Source of the DNA: Phycisphaerae bacterium
GTDB lineage: Bacteria; Planctomycetota; Phycisphaerae; JAAYCJ01
Reading direction: 5' to 3'
Assembly: GCA_012514125.1 (NCBI GenBank)
Contig: JAAZAW010000051.1
Span: 1-7,427, forward strand
DNA: 7,427 nucleotides
Both the position numbers and the translations under genes were made by a program. This document shows, one piece after another, positions 1 through 6,176 of this stretch. The stretch's first letter is position 1. Every line of letters begins with the position of its first letter. The notes under the pieces are model-generated. The model ran no database searches and was not told the origin of the DNA. It worked only from the letters and a program-made list of their open reading frames with translations.

Positions 1-129
1 GTTCTTTTTGAGGTTGCTCAACACATGGAACACCGCCATGGAGGCCAGAACCACCGCAACGAGAAGCGTTGGTATCTGCCATTTGTCGGAAAGTTCTTTG
101 AAAAATAATTTACGCCATCCTGGCTGCAT
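1..129 (-). CDS. Partial N-terminus of a membrane-anchored protein, function unknown
   Basis: The minus-strand frame entering from the left edge stays open to the edge, so only the N-terminus is visible. From the ATG at 127-129 it gives 43 residues: a basic, Trp-containing start (MQPGWRKLFFKELSDKWQ) and then one hydrophobic segment at about residues 20-38 (PTLLVAVVLASMAVFHVLS) followed by lysines. This fits a short cytoplasmic tail plus a single membrane anchor with the rest of the protein outside. I chose this ATG because GGAG lies 9 nt upstream. ATGs at 142-144 and 226-228 are in frame; the latter would add a second hydrophobic stretch, but its AAGGA abuts the start codon. It lies just downstream of the MerR-type gene on the same strand, so co-transcription is likely. 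Planctomycete tetratricopeptide or secretion proteins can begin this way, but nothing visible identifies the family. Confidence 0.5.
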   Translation of the reverse strand, partial: MQPGWRKLFFKELSDKWQIPTLLVAVVLASMAVFHVLSNLKKN

Positions 130-261
130 CTTAAGGGACTCCATCCCCAAAAATATCCAGCAACATGCCTTCAAAATCAAAAACCAAACGGCAATCTGAA
201 CCATACAAAGACTGCCCAGACCAGCCATTCCTTAGAACGTTACCCTCTACGATAAGATCGA

Positions 262-615
262 TCAAAAACCGGCGCGATCAAGAAACATTTTGATCTTTGC
301 CAGCGAATATCGGGACTTGAGTCGTTTGATTAACGCCAGACGACGAAAGACCTCCGCATCATACAGACGATGACCGGTTTGTGTCCATCGACTTTCCTGA
401 ATCAGCCCCATCGCTGTGTAATTGTGAACTGTTTGACGGGAAAATCCCGAATACTGTATCACTTCGCCGATCCGATAGAGCTTTGGGGGGGGTGTACATT
501 GATCGCCCAGCTCCGAAAGGATCGCATTAAGTTCCGCTTGATCAAATCCCATCTCAGGGATGTCCGTCAGGATCGTCTGATCGATTGTATTCGTCGAGGG
601 TTGTGCCTGATTCAT
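262..615 (-). CDS. Short MerR-family HTH transcriptional regulator
   Basis: This is a 117-residue protein with a MerR-type winged helix-turn-helix at about residues 46-114. The first helix-turn-helix is RIGEVIQYSGFSRQTVHNY (48-66), then the wing entry GLI (70-72), the typical T-G-H-R-L-Y-D turn (80-86) and a basic second helical pair ending LAKIKMFLD. About 45 polar, acidic residues precede the DNA-binding domain. There is no C-terminal effector or dimerisation coiled-coil domain, so it is much shorter than sensor-type MerR proteins and no ligand can be inferred. A GTG at 619-621 is possible, but GGAG at 621-624 lies 5 nt upstream of the ATG at 613-615, which favours that ATG. The stop (TGA) at 262-264 is close to the partial membrane-protein gene, suggesting one operon. 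Its target promoter cannot be read from the window; local autoregulation is only a guess. Confidence 0.85.
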   Translation of the reverse strand: MNQAQPSTNTIDQTILTDIPEMGFDQAELNAILSELGDQCTPPPKLYRIGEVIQYSGFSRQTVHNYTAMGLIQESRWTQTGHRLYDAEVFRRLALIKRLKSRYSLAKIKMFLDRAGF

Positions 616-939
616 GATCACTCCAAATTACCAATCCTGATTATGCTTCATAAAAGTTGTTGTTGGCTCGTAATCAGTCAGAATAAAAACTTTATTTCGC
701 AGCCGTCCATGCCGATGAGGCAATGCCCACCTGTTCAGGAACTGACGGACCACCTGAAAATTTACATCCTGACTCGACTTTCAAAAAGCATTATATGTTT
801 TATAAAATGTCTATCATGTTTGGAGCCAACCGTCAAGGAATAAAGTCCTATAAAGAGAAAAAGTTTATCGGTCTCTTGAGAATGGGAAGGAAAAGGGTGT
901 TAAGTAGTAATGGAAAATAAAGTAAAAGTAAACGATATT

Positions 940-969
940 TAACAAAGAATTATCCTGAAATCTTTGTTA
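940..969. repeat. 9-bp inverted repeat, 12-nt loop
   Basis: TAACAAAGA (940-948) is perfectly complementary to TCTTTGTTA (961-969). Neither strand has a T-tract directly after it, so it is not a canonical terminator. It could be an operator or an RNA hairpin upstream of the small-RNA promoter at 1026-1034. Role unknown. Confidence 0.4.
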
Positions 970-1025
970 TCCACGAGAATAGCACGTTGGAAAAGGATAA
1001 TGAGCAAAACTATATTATTAAAAAT

Positions 1026-1034
1026 TGTTATAAT
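1026..1034 (+). promoter_or_regulatory. Extended -10 promoter for the candidate small RNA
   Basis: A perfect extended -10, TGT followed by TATAAT, lies at 1026-1034. No good -35 is present 16-18 bp upstream, which is tolerated by extended -10 promoters. The expected start falls at about 1041, on a run of three G residues, and there is no protein gene ahead on this strand. It is upstream of hairpins and of a strong terminator in the same direction. Confidence 0.45.
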
Positions 1035-1182
1035 GAATGAGGGAAATTAGGTTAACAAAATACGAATATACCCGAATAAAAAACGAAAATTCGTCTTTGT
1101 CGGGTGGCAGTCAAAAATGTTTTTAAAAAAAGTAGAAGAAATTAAAGGAAAAGAAAGTTAAAAGACGAATTATTAATATAAG

Positions 1183-1214
1183 GAAATTGATTCGGGATTT
1201 ACCGAAGAAATTTC
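1183..1214 (+). other. Hairpin with tandem G-A internal loop
   Basis: GAAATT (1183-1188) pairs with AATTTC (1209-1214), and TTCGG (1191-1195) pairs with CCGAA (1202-1206). The two stems are separated by GA opposite GA, a classic sheared tandem G-A arrangement, and capped by a 6-nt loop. The symmetry suggests a folded RNA on the plus strand. Confidence 0.45.
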
Positions 1215-1244
1215 AACTATTTATTTTTGGCTTCTTTCCCCTCC

Positions 1245-1290
1245 GGAAAGCACCGGGCGAGCTAATAGGCACCTGGTGCTTTCTTTTTTT
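1245..1290 (+). terminator. Strong Rho-independent terminator, plus strand
   Basis: GAAAGCACC (1246-1254) pairs perfectly with GGTGCTTTC (1275-1283). The stem extends inward by one G-T and two G-C pairs (1255-1257 with 1272-1274), leaving a 14-nt loop, and is followed directly by seven T residues (1284-1290). On the minus strand the stem is followed by purines, so it terminates plus-strand transcription, facing the converging pepA gene. No plus-strand protein gene lies upstream, which implies an RNA gene. Confidence 0.8.
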
Positions 1291-1388
1291 GCACGGTCAT
1301 TTTCTGTGACCGAGAAAAAACGGTGGAGGCGAACTTATCTTATTTTTATGCGGCCTTTTTCTTCTAATGGTCGCAAAGATTCTACTTT

Positions 1389-2909
1389 TTATAGTGATCG
1401 TAAATATTCCAGAATAATTCGGACGCCGAAGCCTGTTGCGCCGGTTCCCCGCCAGGGTTTTTCGTCGCTGAAGGTATCGGTGCCGGCGATATCGAGGTGA
1501 GTCCAGGGAATATTTTCGGCGAACTCCCGCAGGAAGGCGGCGGCGGTGCAGGCGGCCCCTTCGCGTCCACCGGTGTTTTTGAGGTCCGCGACCTTACTTT
1601 TCATGCGTTCGAGATATTCCGGACCGGAGGGCATGGGCCAGAGCGGTTCACCGGCATTTTCCGCGGCGGTGTTGATTTTATCGATGAGAGACTCATTGTT
1701 TCCGAAAAGTCCTGCGCGGTCGTTGCCCAGGGCTACGACGCAGCCGCCGGTGAGGGTGGCGATGTCGATGATCGCGCGGGGTTTGAGTCTCGTCGCATAG
1801 GTGAGAGAGTCGGCGAGGATCAGTCGGCCCTCGGCGTCGGTGGAAACAATTTCAACTGTTTTACCACTGGCGGTGCGGATGATGTCGTCGGGACGATAGC
1901 AGGTCGAAGAAAGTAAATTTTCGACAGCGGGGACGACGGCAACGACGTTGACAGGCAATTTCAGACGTGCCAAGGCCGTCATGATGCCCAAGGTACCGCA
2001 GGCACCGGCTTTATCGTTTTTCATAGTGACCAGAGAGTCGGTGGGTTTGATGCTCAGGCCGCCGGAATCGAATGTCACCCCCTTGCCGATAATGACGGCG
2101 TCGGGCGTGGCAGATTTTTTAGTGGATTTTTTACCGTTGTATTCGAGGACGATGAGGCGGGGTTTTTTGATCGAGCCGCACCCTACGGCGAGAATGGCGT
2201 TCATATCCATTTTCACCAGTTGTTTTTCGTCGAACACTTTACACTTCAAGCCATATTGCCGGGCGATTTTTTGTGCTTCGGAAGCCAGTGCCGGTGGGTT
2301 GATGATATTGCCGGGTTTATTGGTGAGGTTTCGGGCGTAATTTTGCGATTCCCCGATGATCGAGCCTGTGATAAAACCTTTCTTGAAGCGGTCGAAATTG
2401 GCTGTGGTCGGTGCTACAAAGACGAGTTTAAGGGAGTTATTGTTTTTGTCAGAGATAAATTCCGAATACTTATACGTTGCATAGATCGCACCTTCGGCGA
2501 TGGTCTGGGCGGCTGATTCGGGGGCGAGGGTGTCGGGCAGGAGCAGGTGGATTGCCAGACCCAGCGAGGAGATTTTGAGTTTGGCGGCAACGCGGGCGAC
2601 GGTTCCGGCGGCTTGTCGCAGGGTATTGGTTTTGAATTCCTTTGGATCGTCGAGGCCTACGATGATGAGTCGCTGGAAAGGCATTTTCTCGGGCATGTAT
2701 AAAACGGTGAGTTGATTGGCTTGGCCTGTAGCATCTCCGAGTTTGAGAGCACGGGTAATCAGGCCGCCGGTTTGACGGTCGAGCGATTCATATTGCGTTG
2801 GAAGTTTGGTTGTATTTTTGAACAGGCTGATCGCCAGGGCGTCGCCTTTGAAATGTTCGAGACGAATGTTGGTGATGTTCGATGACGATTGAGTTGATTT
2901 TTTAGCCAT
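1389..2909 (-). CDS. pepA: Leucyl aminopeptidase (cytosol aminopeptidase, M17 family)
   Basis: A 506-residue M17 aminopeptidase, close to the 503 residues of E. coli PepA. These enzymes are cytosolic hexamers with two divalent metal ions that remove N-terminal residues from peptides; some PepA proteins also bind DNA. The N-terminal macro-like domain covers roughly residues 15-180 and the catalytic domain about 185-506. All key residues are present with a constant offset of six from E. coli numbering: metal ligands K276, D281, D299, D358 and E360, and catalytic K288 and R362, within GKGVTFDSGGLSIKP and the family signature STDAEGRL (NTDAEGRL is usual). The start is an ATG with AAGGA at 2917-2921, 7 nt upstream. 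There is no signal peptide. It has its own promoter at 2951-2959, so it is probably transcribed alone although it follows the dehydrogenase gene on the same strand. Intact and very likely functional. Confidence 0.97.
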   Translation of the reverse strand: MAKKSTQSSSNITNIRLEHFKGDALAISLFKNTTKLPTQYESLDRQTGGLITRALKLGDATGQANQLTVLYMPEKMPFQRLIIVGLDDPKEFKTNTLRQAAGTVARVAAKLKISSLGLAIHLLLPDTLAPESAAQTIAEGAIYATYKYSEFISDKNNNSLKLVFVAPTTANFDRFKKGFITGSIIGESQNYARNLTNKPGNIINPPALASEAQKIARQYGLKCKVFDEKQLVKMDMNAILAVGCGSIKKPRLIVLEYNGKKSTKKSATPDAVIIGKGVTFDSGGLSIKPTDSLVTMKNDKAGACGTLGIMTALARLKLPVNVVAVVPAVENLLSSTCYRPDDIIRTASGKTVEIVSTDAEGRLILADSLTYATRLKPRAIIDIATLTGGCVVALGNDRAGLFGNNESLIDKINTAAENAGEPLWPMPSGPEYLERMKSKVADLKNTGGREGAACTAAAFLREFAENIPWTHLDIAGTDTFSDEKPWRGTGATGFGVRIILEYLRSL

Positions 2910-2950
2910 ATTTTTATCCTTATAATTTTATCATACTTTGTGTTTTCAAA

Positions 2951-2959
2951 ATTATAGCA
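2951..2959 (-). promoter_or_regulatory. Extended -10 promoter of pepA
   Basis: On the minus strand the sequence reads TGC then TATAAT (2959 down to 2951), a perfect extended -10 without a clear -35. The expected start at about 2944 leaves a leader of about 35 nt before the pepA ATG. It lies in the 126-bp gap after the dehydrogenase stop codon and implies independent transcription of pepA. Confidence 0.6.
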
Positions 2960-3035
2960 TAAATGTTGGGCAAGTGAGTGGGAAAGTTAAAAGTTGGAAG
3001 AGAAGAAGGTGAATTTTTGCGATGTCGGAGATGGA

Positions 3036-5891
3036 TCAGTCGGTTTTATAGAGACGAGCGAGAATTTGAACAGGGTGCAGGGCGGGCAGGTGGGTCAGAT
3101 GGGTCAGCTGCATTCGGCAGGCGCTGCATTCGCTGGTCAGCAGATCGTAATTTTTCCGGCGGACGGCCTGGACGAGCGGTTGGCCGATGGTCCGGGAAAG
3201 GTCGTTGTTTTTTTTGTTCATGCCGAAAGTTCCCGCCAGGCCGCAACAGTTGTCGGGCAGGTGGTCGAGAGTGAGGCCTGGAATTTGTCGTAACAATTCA
3301 TAGCCCGGTTGCCCGATGTCCAGTTGACGCAGGTGGCAGGGGGTGTGATAGGCCACGGTGATCGGATCAATGGGGGAATCGATTTTCAGTGTTTTTTCGT
3401 TATATAACTGGTAGAGGAAGTCGCAGCCGTCGCGGACTTTTTTGGTGACGGCGTCAAGATTTTTATCATCAATCAGGTTTTTGTATTCGTGGGTCAGGCA
3501 TAGCGTGGCGGTGGGTTCGAAGCACAGGATCAGATCGATATCGTCCAGATAGCGTGAGAGCTGACGGACGTTGTATCGGGCGGCGCGTCGAGCCTGTTCG
3601 AGATAGCCGTAAGCGATGGCGGGCATGTCCGAGCCGCACTGTTCGGGAATGATCAGTTCAATGCCGCCTGCGGCGCAGGCGCGGACGATATCACGGGCGA
3701 GTTGTTTGTCGTGATATCGGGCGAAAAGATCGGTGAACCAGAGGGCTTGAAATTTTGGATTTTTCGGGCGATATTCGGCAGCGAGCCGACGAAGCGACTG
3801 GAGCGTTCCGGGAAAGGCGAACGGCGGCAGGGGAGCGCGGGCGCCCAGTCCCTGGAATTTTTCCATGATATTGCGAACACCGATTTTTTTTAGGAAATGG
3901 TTGACGACGGGGGCGAATTTTGAAGCGAGCCATTCGAAATATTCGCTGTCGATGAATGTTCGTTCGATGAGCGAATGACCTCGGAGTCGCCGACGGATAG
4001 CGCGGAGTTCGACGATGAGTTTGGGAATCTGGACGGCACTGGGACATTCGCGGGAACAGTTTCCGCACAGCAGGCAATTGTCGAGGACGATTTTCGCGGA
4101 AGGCGAGAGCAAATCTTTCGGGTTAAGTTGACCTGTGAGATAATTGCGAAGGAGGTTGGCTTTGGCGCGGGGCGATGAATGTTCATCGCCGCGAGCGCGG
4201 AAGATCGGGCACATCAGTTGGGCATTGTTGAACGATTTGCATTCCGCGCAGCCGTTGCATAGTTCCGTATGATCGATGAAATCCCGGTCGTGGTATAATA
4301 GTTCCGGTGATAAACGACTGGGCTGATGGGATTCGTCGGCGCGGAGGTTTTCCAGGGGAATGTCAGTGTTATTGGCGATGATCTTGCCGGGGTTCAGGAT
4401 CGATTCGGGGTCGAGCATGAATTTGATTTTTTCCATGAATTCATACGCCTGGCCGTATTGTTTGCGCAGTGCCCAGCTTCGGACCAGGCCCGTGCCGTGT
4501 TCTCCGCTGATGGTTCCGCCGAGCGACCAGACGAGTTCGTAGGCGTCGCGGACAAGGGGCTGGACTTTGTTTCGATCGTCGGAATTGTGCAGGTCGATGA
4601 AAGGTCTGATGTGGAATTCGCCTGCGCCGGCGTGGCCATAGAAACTGGTCTGGACGGCGTATTTTTCGAAGATCGATTTCATGCCCGCGAGATATTCAGG
4701 GAGTTTGGCGGGTTCGACGGCGATGTCTTCGATAACGGCGATGGGGCGCGCGTGTCCGGGGCGTCGAAACAGGAGCGGCACGGCATTTTTTCGTGCGGCC
4801 CAGTGCGGTTTTTGTTCTGTTGGAGTTTTGAGTTCCACGAGAAAAACATGTGCGCCGAACTGGGCTTTGAGACGTTTTTTGCACTGGTTCATGCGGTCGG
4901 CGACTTCGGAACTGTTTTCGCCGTCGAAGTCGATCATGAGCGACGCTTGTGCGTCGGGGAGTGTCTGACGAAATGATACGCTCGATTCGCGAGCCAGTTC
5001 CAGCAGCGTTCGGTCCATAAGCTCGATAGCGCCGGGGTTGTATTCGAGGATCAAATTGGTCGCAACGGCACTGAAGAGAAATTCATCGAAGTTGGCGGAG
5101 AGGACCATTTTGACGTTGGGTATCGGCACCAGTTGCAGAGTCATTTCGGTGAAAAGGGCCAGCGTGCCTTCGGAGCCTGCGAAGAGCTTGATGAGGTCGC
5201 CTCCGGTTTTTTCGAGAAACGCCTTGAGGTTGTAGCCTGCGCGGTTGCGTTTGGCGCCGGGCCAGCATTGTTCGATGATTCGTCGATGCGGCTGGAGTTG
5301 TGTGAAAATTTTTCGTTCCAGATTGTTCCAGTTGAGTTCACCTGTTTTTAGAGTTGTGCCGTCGGCGAGAAGGGCGGTTAGCGAGAGCAGGTTGTCGCCG
5401 AAAAAGCCGTATCGAAGGGAGTGGGCGCCGGTGGCGTTGTTGGCTAGCGATCCACCGACTGTGGCACGCGATGCGCTGGAGGGGTCGGGTCCGAATTGTC
5501 GGCGGGCGGGCGCGAATCGACGATTGATTTCGTCGAGAATGACGCCGGGCTGGACGGTGACGGTTCCGTTTTGAAGATCGACCTGCGTGATGTTGTTCAT
5601 GTATCGCGAGAAGTCGATGACGATACCCGTGGTGAGCGATTCACCGGCGAGTCCGGTTCCCGCGCCGCGAGGAGCGATGGGCAGGCCTAACTCGCGGGCG
5701 AGCAGGACAAGTCGCGTGGCGTCGTCATGATCGCGAGGGGCGACGACGAGGGCAGGAACTTGTTTATAGATGCTCGCATCGGTGCTGAAAAGCATCCGGG
5801 TGACGAGGTCTTCGCGCACATCGCCTTTGATGAGCGGCGCGAGACGCTTGGCCAGGAGCCTGGGACTTATTTTCACAGCGGTATCGGTCAA
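3036..5891 (-). CDS. FAD and Fe-S D-2-hydroxyacid dehydrogenase (GlcD/GlpC fusion, YdiJ/Dld-II type)
   Basis: A 951-residue flavo-iron-sulfur oxidoreductase combining a GlcD-like and a GlpC-like part. Residues ~45-257 are a PCMH-type FAD-binding domain (PRGAGTGLAGES; GPDPSSASRATVGGSLANN). Residues ~260-505 are the FAD-oxidase C-terminal domain with H420 and H427 (HAGAGEFH) and E464-H465 (GEHGTG), matching metal/substrate ligands of D-2-hydroxyglutarate dehydrogenases. Two 4Fe-4S motifs follow: C545, C548, C551, C561 and C606, C609, C612, C616. The C-terminus has two cysteine-rich repeats: a degenerate one at Q751-C752-G753 and a complete one (C852, C882-C883-G884, C922, C925). Relatives oxidise D-lactate, D-2-hydroxyglutarate or glycolate and pass electrons to the respiratory chain; the substrate here is undetermined. 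No signal peptide or membrane segment. The start is TTG (5889-5891), supported by AAGGA at 5900-5904 with 8-nt spacing; the next Met is residue 33. Confidence 0.93.
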   Translation of the reverse strand: MTDTAVKISPRLLAKRLAPLIKGDVREDLVTRMLFSTDASIYKQVPALVVAPRDHDDATRLVLLARELGLPIAPRGAGTGLAGESLTTGIVIDFSRYMNNITQVDLQNGTVTVQPGVILDEINRRFAPARRQFGPDPSSASRATVGGSLANNATGAHSLRYGFFGDNLLSLTALLADGTTLKTGELNWNNLERKIFTQLQPHRRIIEQCWPGAKRNRAGYNLKAFLEKTGGDLIKLFAGSEGTLALFTEMTLQLVPIPNVKMVLSANFDEFLFSAVATNLILEYNPGAIELMDRTLLELARESSVSFRQTLPDAQASLMIDFDGENSSEVADRMNQCKKRLKAQFGAHVFLVELKTPTEQKPHWAARKNAVPLLFRRPGHARPIAVIEDIAVEPAKLPEYLAGMKSIFEKYAVQTSFYGHAGAGEFHIRPFIDLHNSDDRNKVQPLVRDAYELVWSLGGTISGEHGTGLVRSWALRKQYGQAYEFMEKIKFMLDPESILNPGKIIANNTDIPLENLRADESHQPSRLSPELLYHDRDFIDHTELCNGCAECKSFNNAQLMCPIFRARGDEHSSPRAKANLLRNYLTGQLNPKDLLSPSAKIVLDNCLLCGNCSRECPSAVQIPKLIVELRAIRRRLRGHSLIERTFIDSEYFEWLASKFAPVVNHFLKKIGVRNIMEKFQGLGARAPLPPFAFPGTLQSLRRLAAEYRPKNPKFQALWFTDLFARYHDKQLARDIVRACAAGGIELIIPEQCGSDMPAIAYGYLEQARRAARYNVRQLSRYLDDIDLILCFEPTATLCLTHEYKNLIDDKNLDAVTKKVRDGCDFLYQLYNEKTLKIDSPIDPITVAYHTPCHLRQLDIGQPGYELLRQIPGLTLDHLPDNCCGLAGTFGMNKKNNDLSRTIGQPLVQAVRRKNYDLLTSECSACRMQLTHLTHLPALHPVQILARLYKTD

Positions 5892-5923
5892 AGGACTATT
5901 CCTTAAATAAAATCAAACGATTA

Positions 5924-5952
5924 ATTATACCGCGGTGAAAATTGTATGAAAA
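5924..5952 (-). promoter_or_regulatory. Sigma70-type promoter of the FAD/Fe-S dehydrogenase
   Basis: On the minus strand a perfect TATAAT (5929-5924) lies 17 bp downstream of TTTTCA (5952-5947), a 4-of-6 match to the -35 consensus. Expected transcription start is near 5917, giving a leader of about 26 nt before the TTG start. The ribosome binding site AAGGA at 5900-5904 decides that unusual start codon. Confidence 0.6.
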
Positions 5953-6015
5953 GTTTGAAAGTATAAAGTGTCGGCCTGCACTTAAGGCAGGGGGGGAAAT
6001 AGTTGGCGGATGAGC

Positions 6016-6050
6016 CTAATGGTGGGTTTCGGAAAACCCTACCTATGAGC
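6016..6050. repeat. REP-like stable hairpin with flanking 6-bp direct repeat
   Basis: GGTGGGTTT (6021-6029) pairs with AAACCC-T-ACC (6034-6043): nine base pairs with a single T bulge and a CGGA tetraloop. The arms resemble the 'GTAGGG...CCCACC' palindromes common as REP-type repeats in many bacteria. ATGAGC occurs just before (6010-6015) and just after (6045-6050) the hairpin. It lies about 70 bp upstream of the dehydrogenase -35 and 85-100 bp from the probable IS left end. A second small hairpin, CCTGC (5975-5979) with GCAGG (5987-5991), lies nearby. One copy alone cannot prove repeat status. Confidence 0.4.
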
Positions 6051-6141
6051 AAGCCGTTGTCAAGTCGGAAGCGTACTTTTTTTGCGGAATGCTCCAACCA
6101 CCTATTCGGCATCGTTCATTTCGAGCGTGCCACTAATCTAA

Positions 6142-6157
6142 ATTCGAGCCGGCCTCA
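6142..6157. repeat. Left subterminal inverted repeat of the IS element
   Basis: ATTCGAGC-CGGCC-TCA at 6142-6157 matches the reverse complement of 7398-7414, ATTCGAGC-GGCGGC-TCA. Eight identical bases, a GC-rich centre differing by one length unit, then three identical bases. Position outside the transposase gene at both sides supports an IS1111-type subterminal repeat. Confidence 0.55.
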
Positions 6158-6176
6158 TTCACCCTAATGTCATGAC

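Larger units (their letters stand above)
1041..1290 (+). ncRNA. Candidate structured small RNA of about 250 nt
   Basis: The interval runs from the predicted start of an extended -10 promoter to the end of a strong intrinsic terminator, with no convincing protein gene between. It contains, in order: a hairpin closed by CCCGA (1071-1075) and TCGGG (1100-1104); an alternative long-range 11-bp pairing of 1088-1098 with 1161-1171 that would compete with that hairpin; a hairpin at 1183-1214 with two stems separated by a tandem G-A internal loop; a pyrimidine-rich linker; and the terminator hairpin. The length is in the range of 6S-like or trans-acting small RNAs, but I do not recognise a family and see no tRNA, tmRNA, RNase P or known riboswitch core. 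A cis-acting leader is unlikely because termination comes before any plus-strand gene. Transcription is inferred. Confidence 0.4.
616..1388. other. Long AT-rich intergenic region without a convincing protein gene
   Basis: Open frames here are short, low-complexity or antisense to the MerR-type gene, and none combines a ribosome binding site with family resemblance. From about 780 to 1240 the sequence is very AT-rich and markedly purine-rich on the plus strand, unlike both flanking genes. It holds a palindromic TTTTATAAAA at 798-807, a TATAAT on the minus strand at 790-795 (a weak candidate for the regulator's promoter, with no matching -35), a 9-bp inverted repeat at 940-969, and the plus-strand promoter, hairpins and terminator listed separately. 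The distal part is best explained as a non-coding RNA locus; the part from about 640 to 1020 is otherwise unexplained. Confidence 0.6.

Noticed and set aside
370..843. 157-codon plus-strand reading frame
   Set aside because: About half of it is antisense to the well-supported MerR-type gene; the translation is rich in Cys, His and Ile with no family resemblance, and no ribosome binding site is visible.
1292..1311. Small hairpin CGGTCA / TGACCG after the terminator
   Set aside because: Six-pair stem with a 7-nt loop and A-rich rather than T-rich flank on the plus strand; on the minus strand it is also followed by A residues. Too weak to assign a role.
1350..1374. Possible pepA terminator hairpin (GCGGCC with GGTCGC)
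   Set aside because: On the minus strand the stem has an A-C mismatch, a 13-nt loop and no following T-run; it cannot be called a terminator. No clear pepA terminator was found.
4326..4976. 216-codon plus-strand frame within the dehydrogenase gene
   Set aside because: Fully antisense to a gene with intact catalytic motifs; composition (Phe, Val, Gly, Asp) is that of a reverse-complement shadow.
6061..6083. T-run at 6077-6083 as a plus-strand terminator
   Set aside because: No adequate GC-rich stem directly precedes the T-run.
5953..6130. Riboswitch in the dehydrogenase leader
   Set aside because: The predicted promoter at 5924-5952 lies downstream of these hairpins, so they would not be in the transcript, and no known aptamer core is visible.
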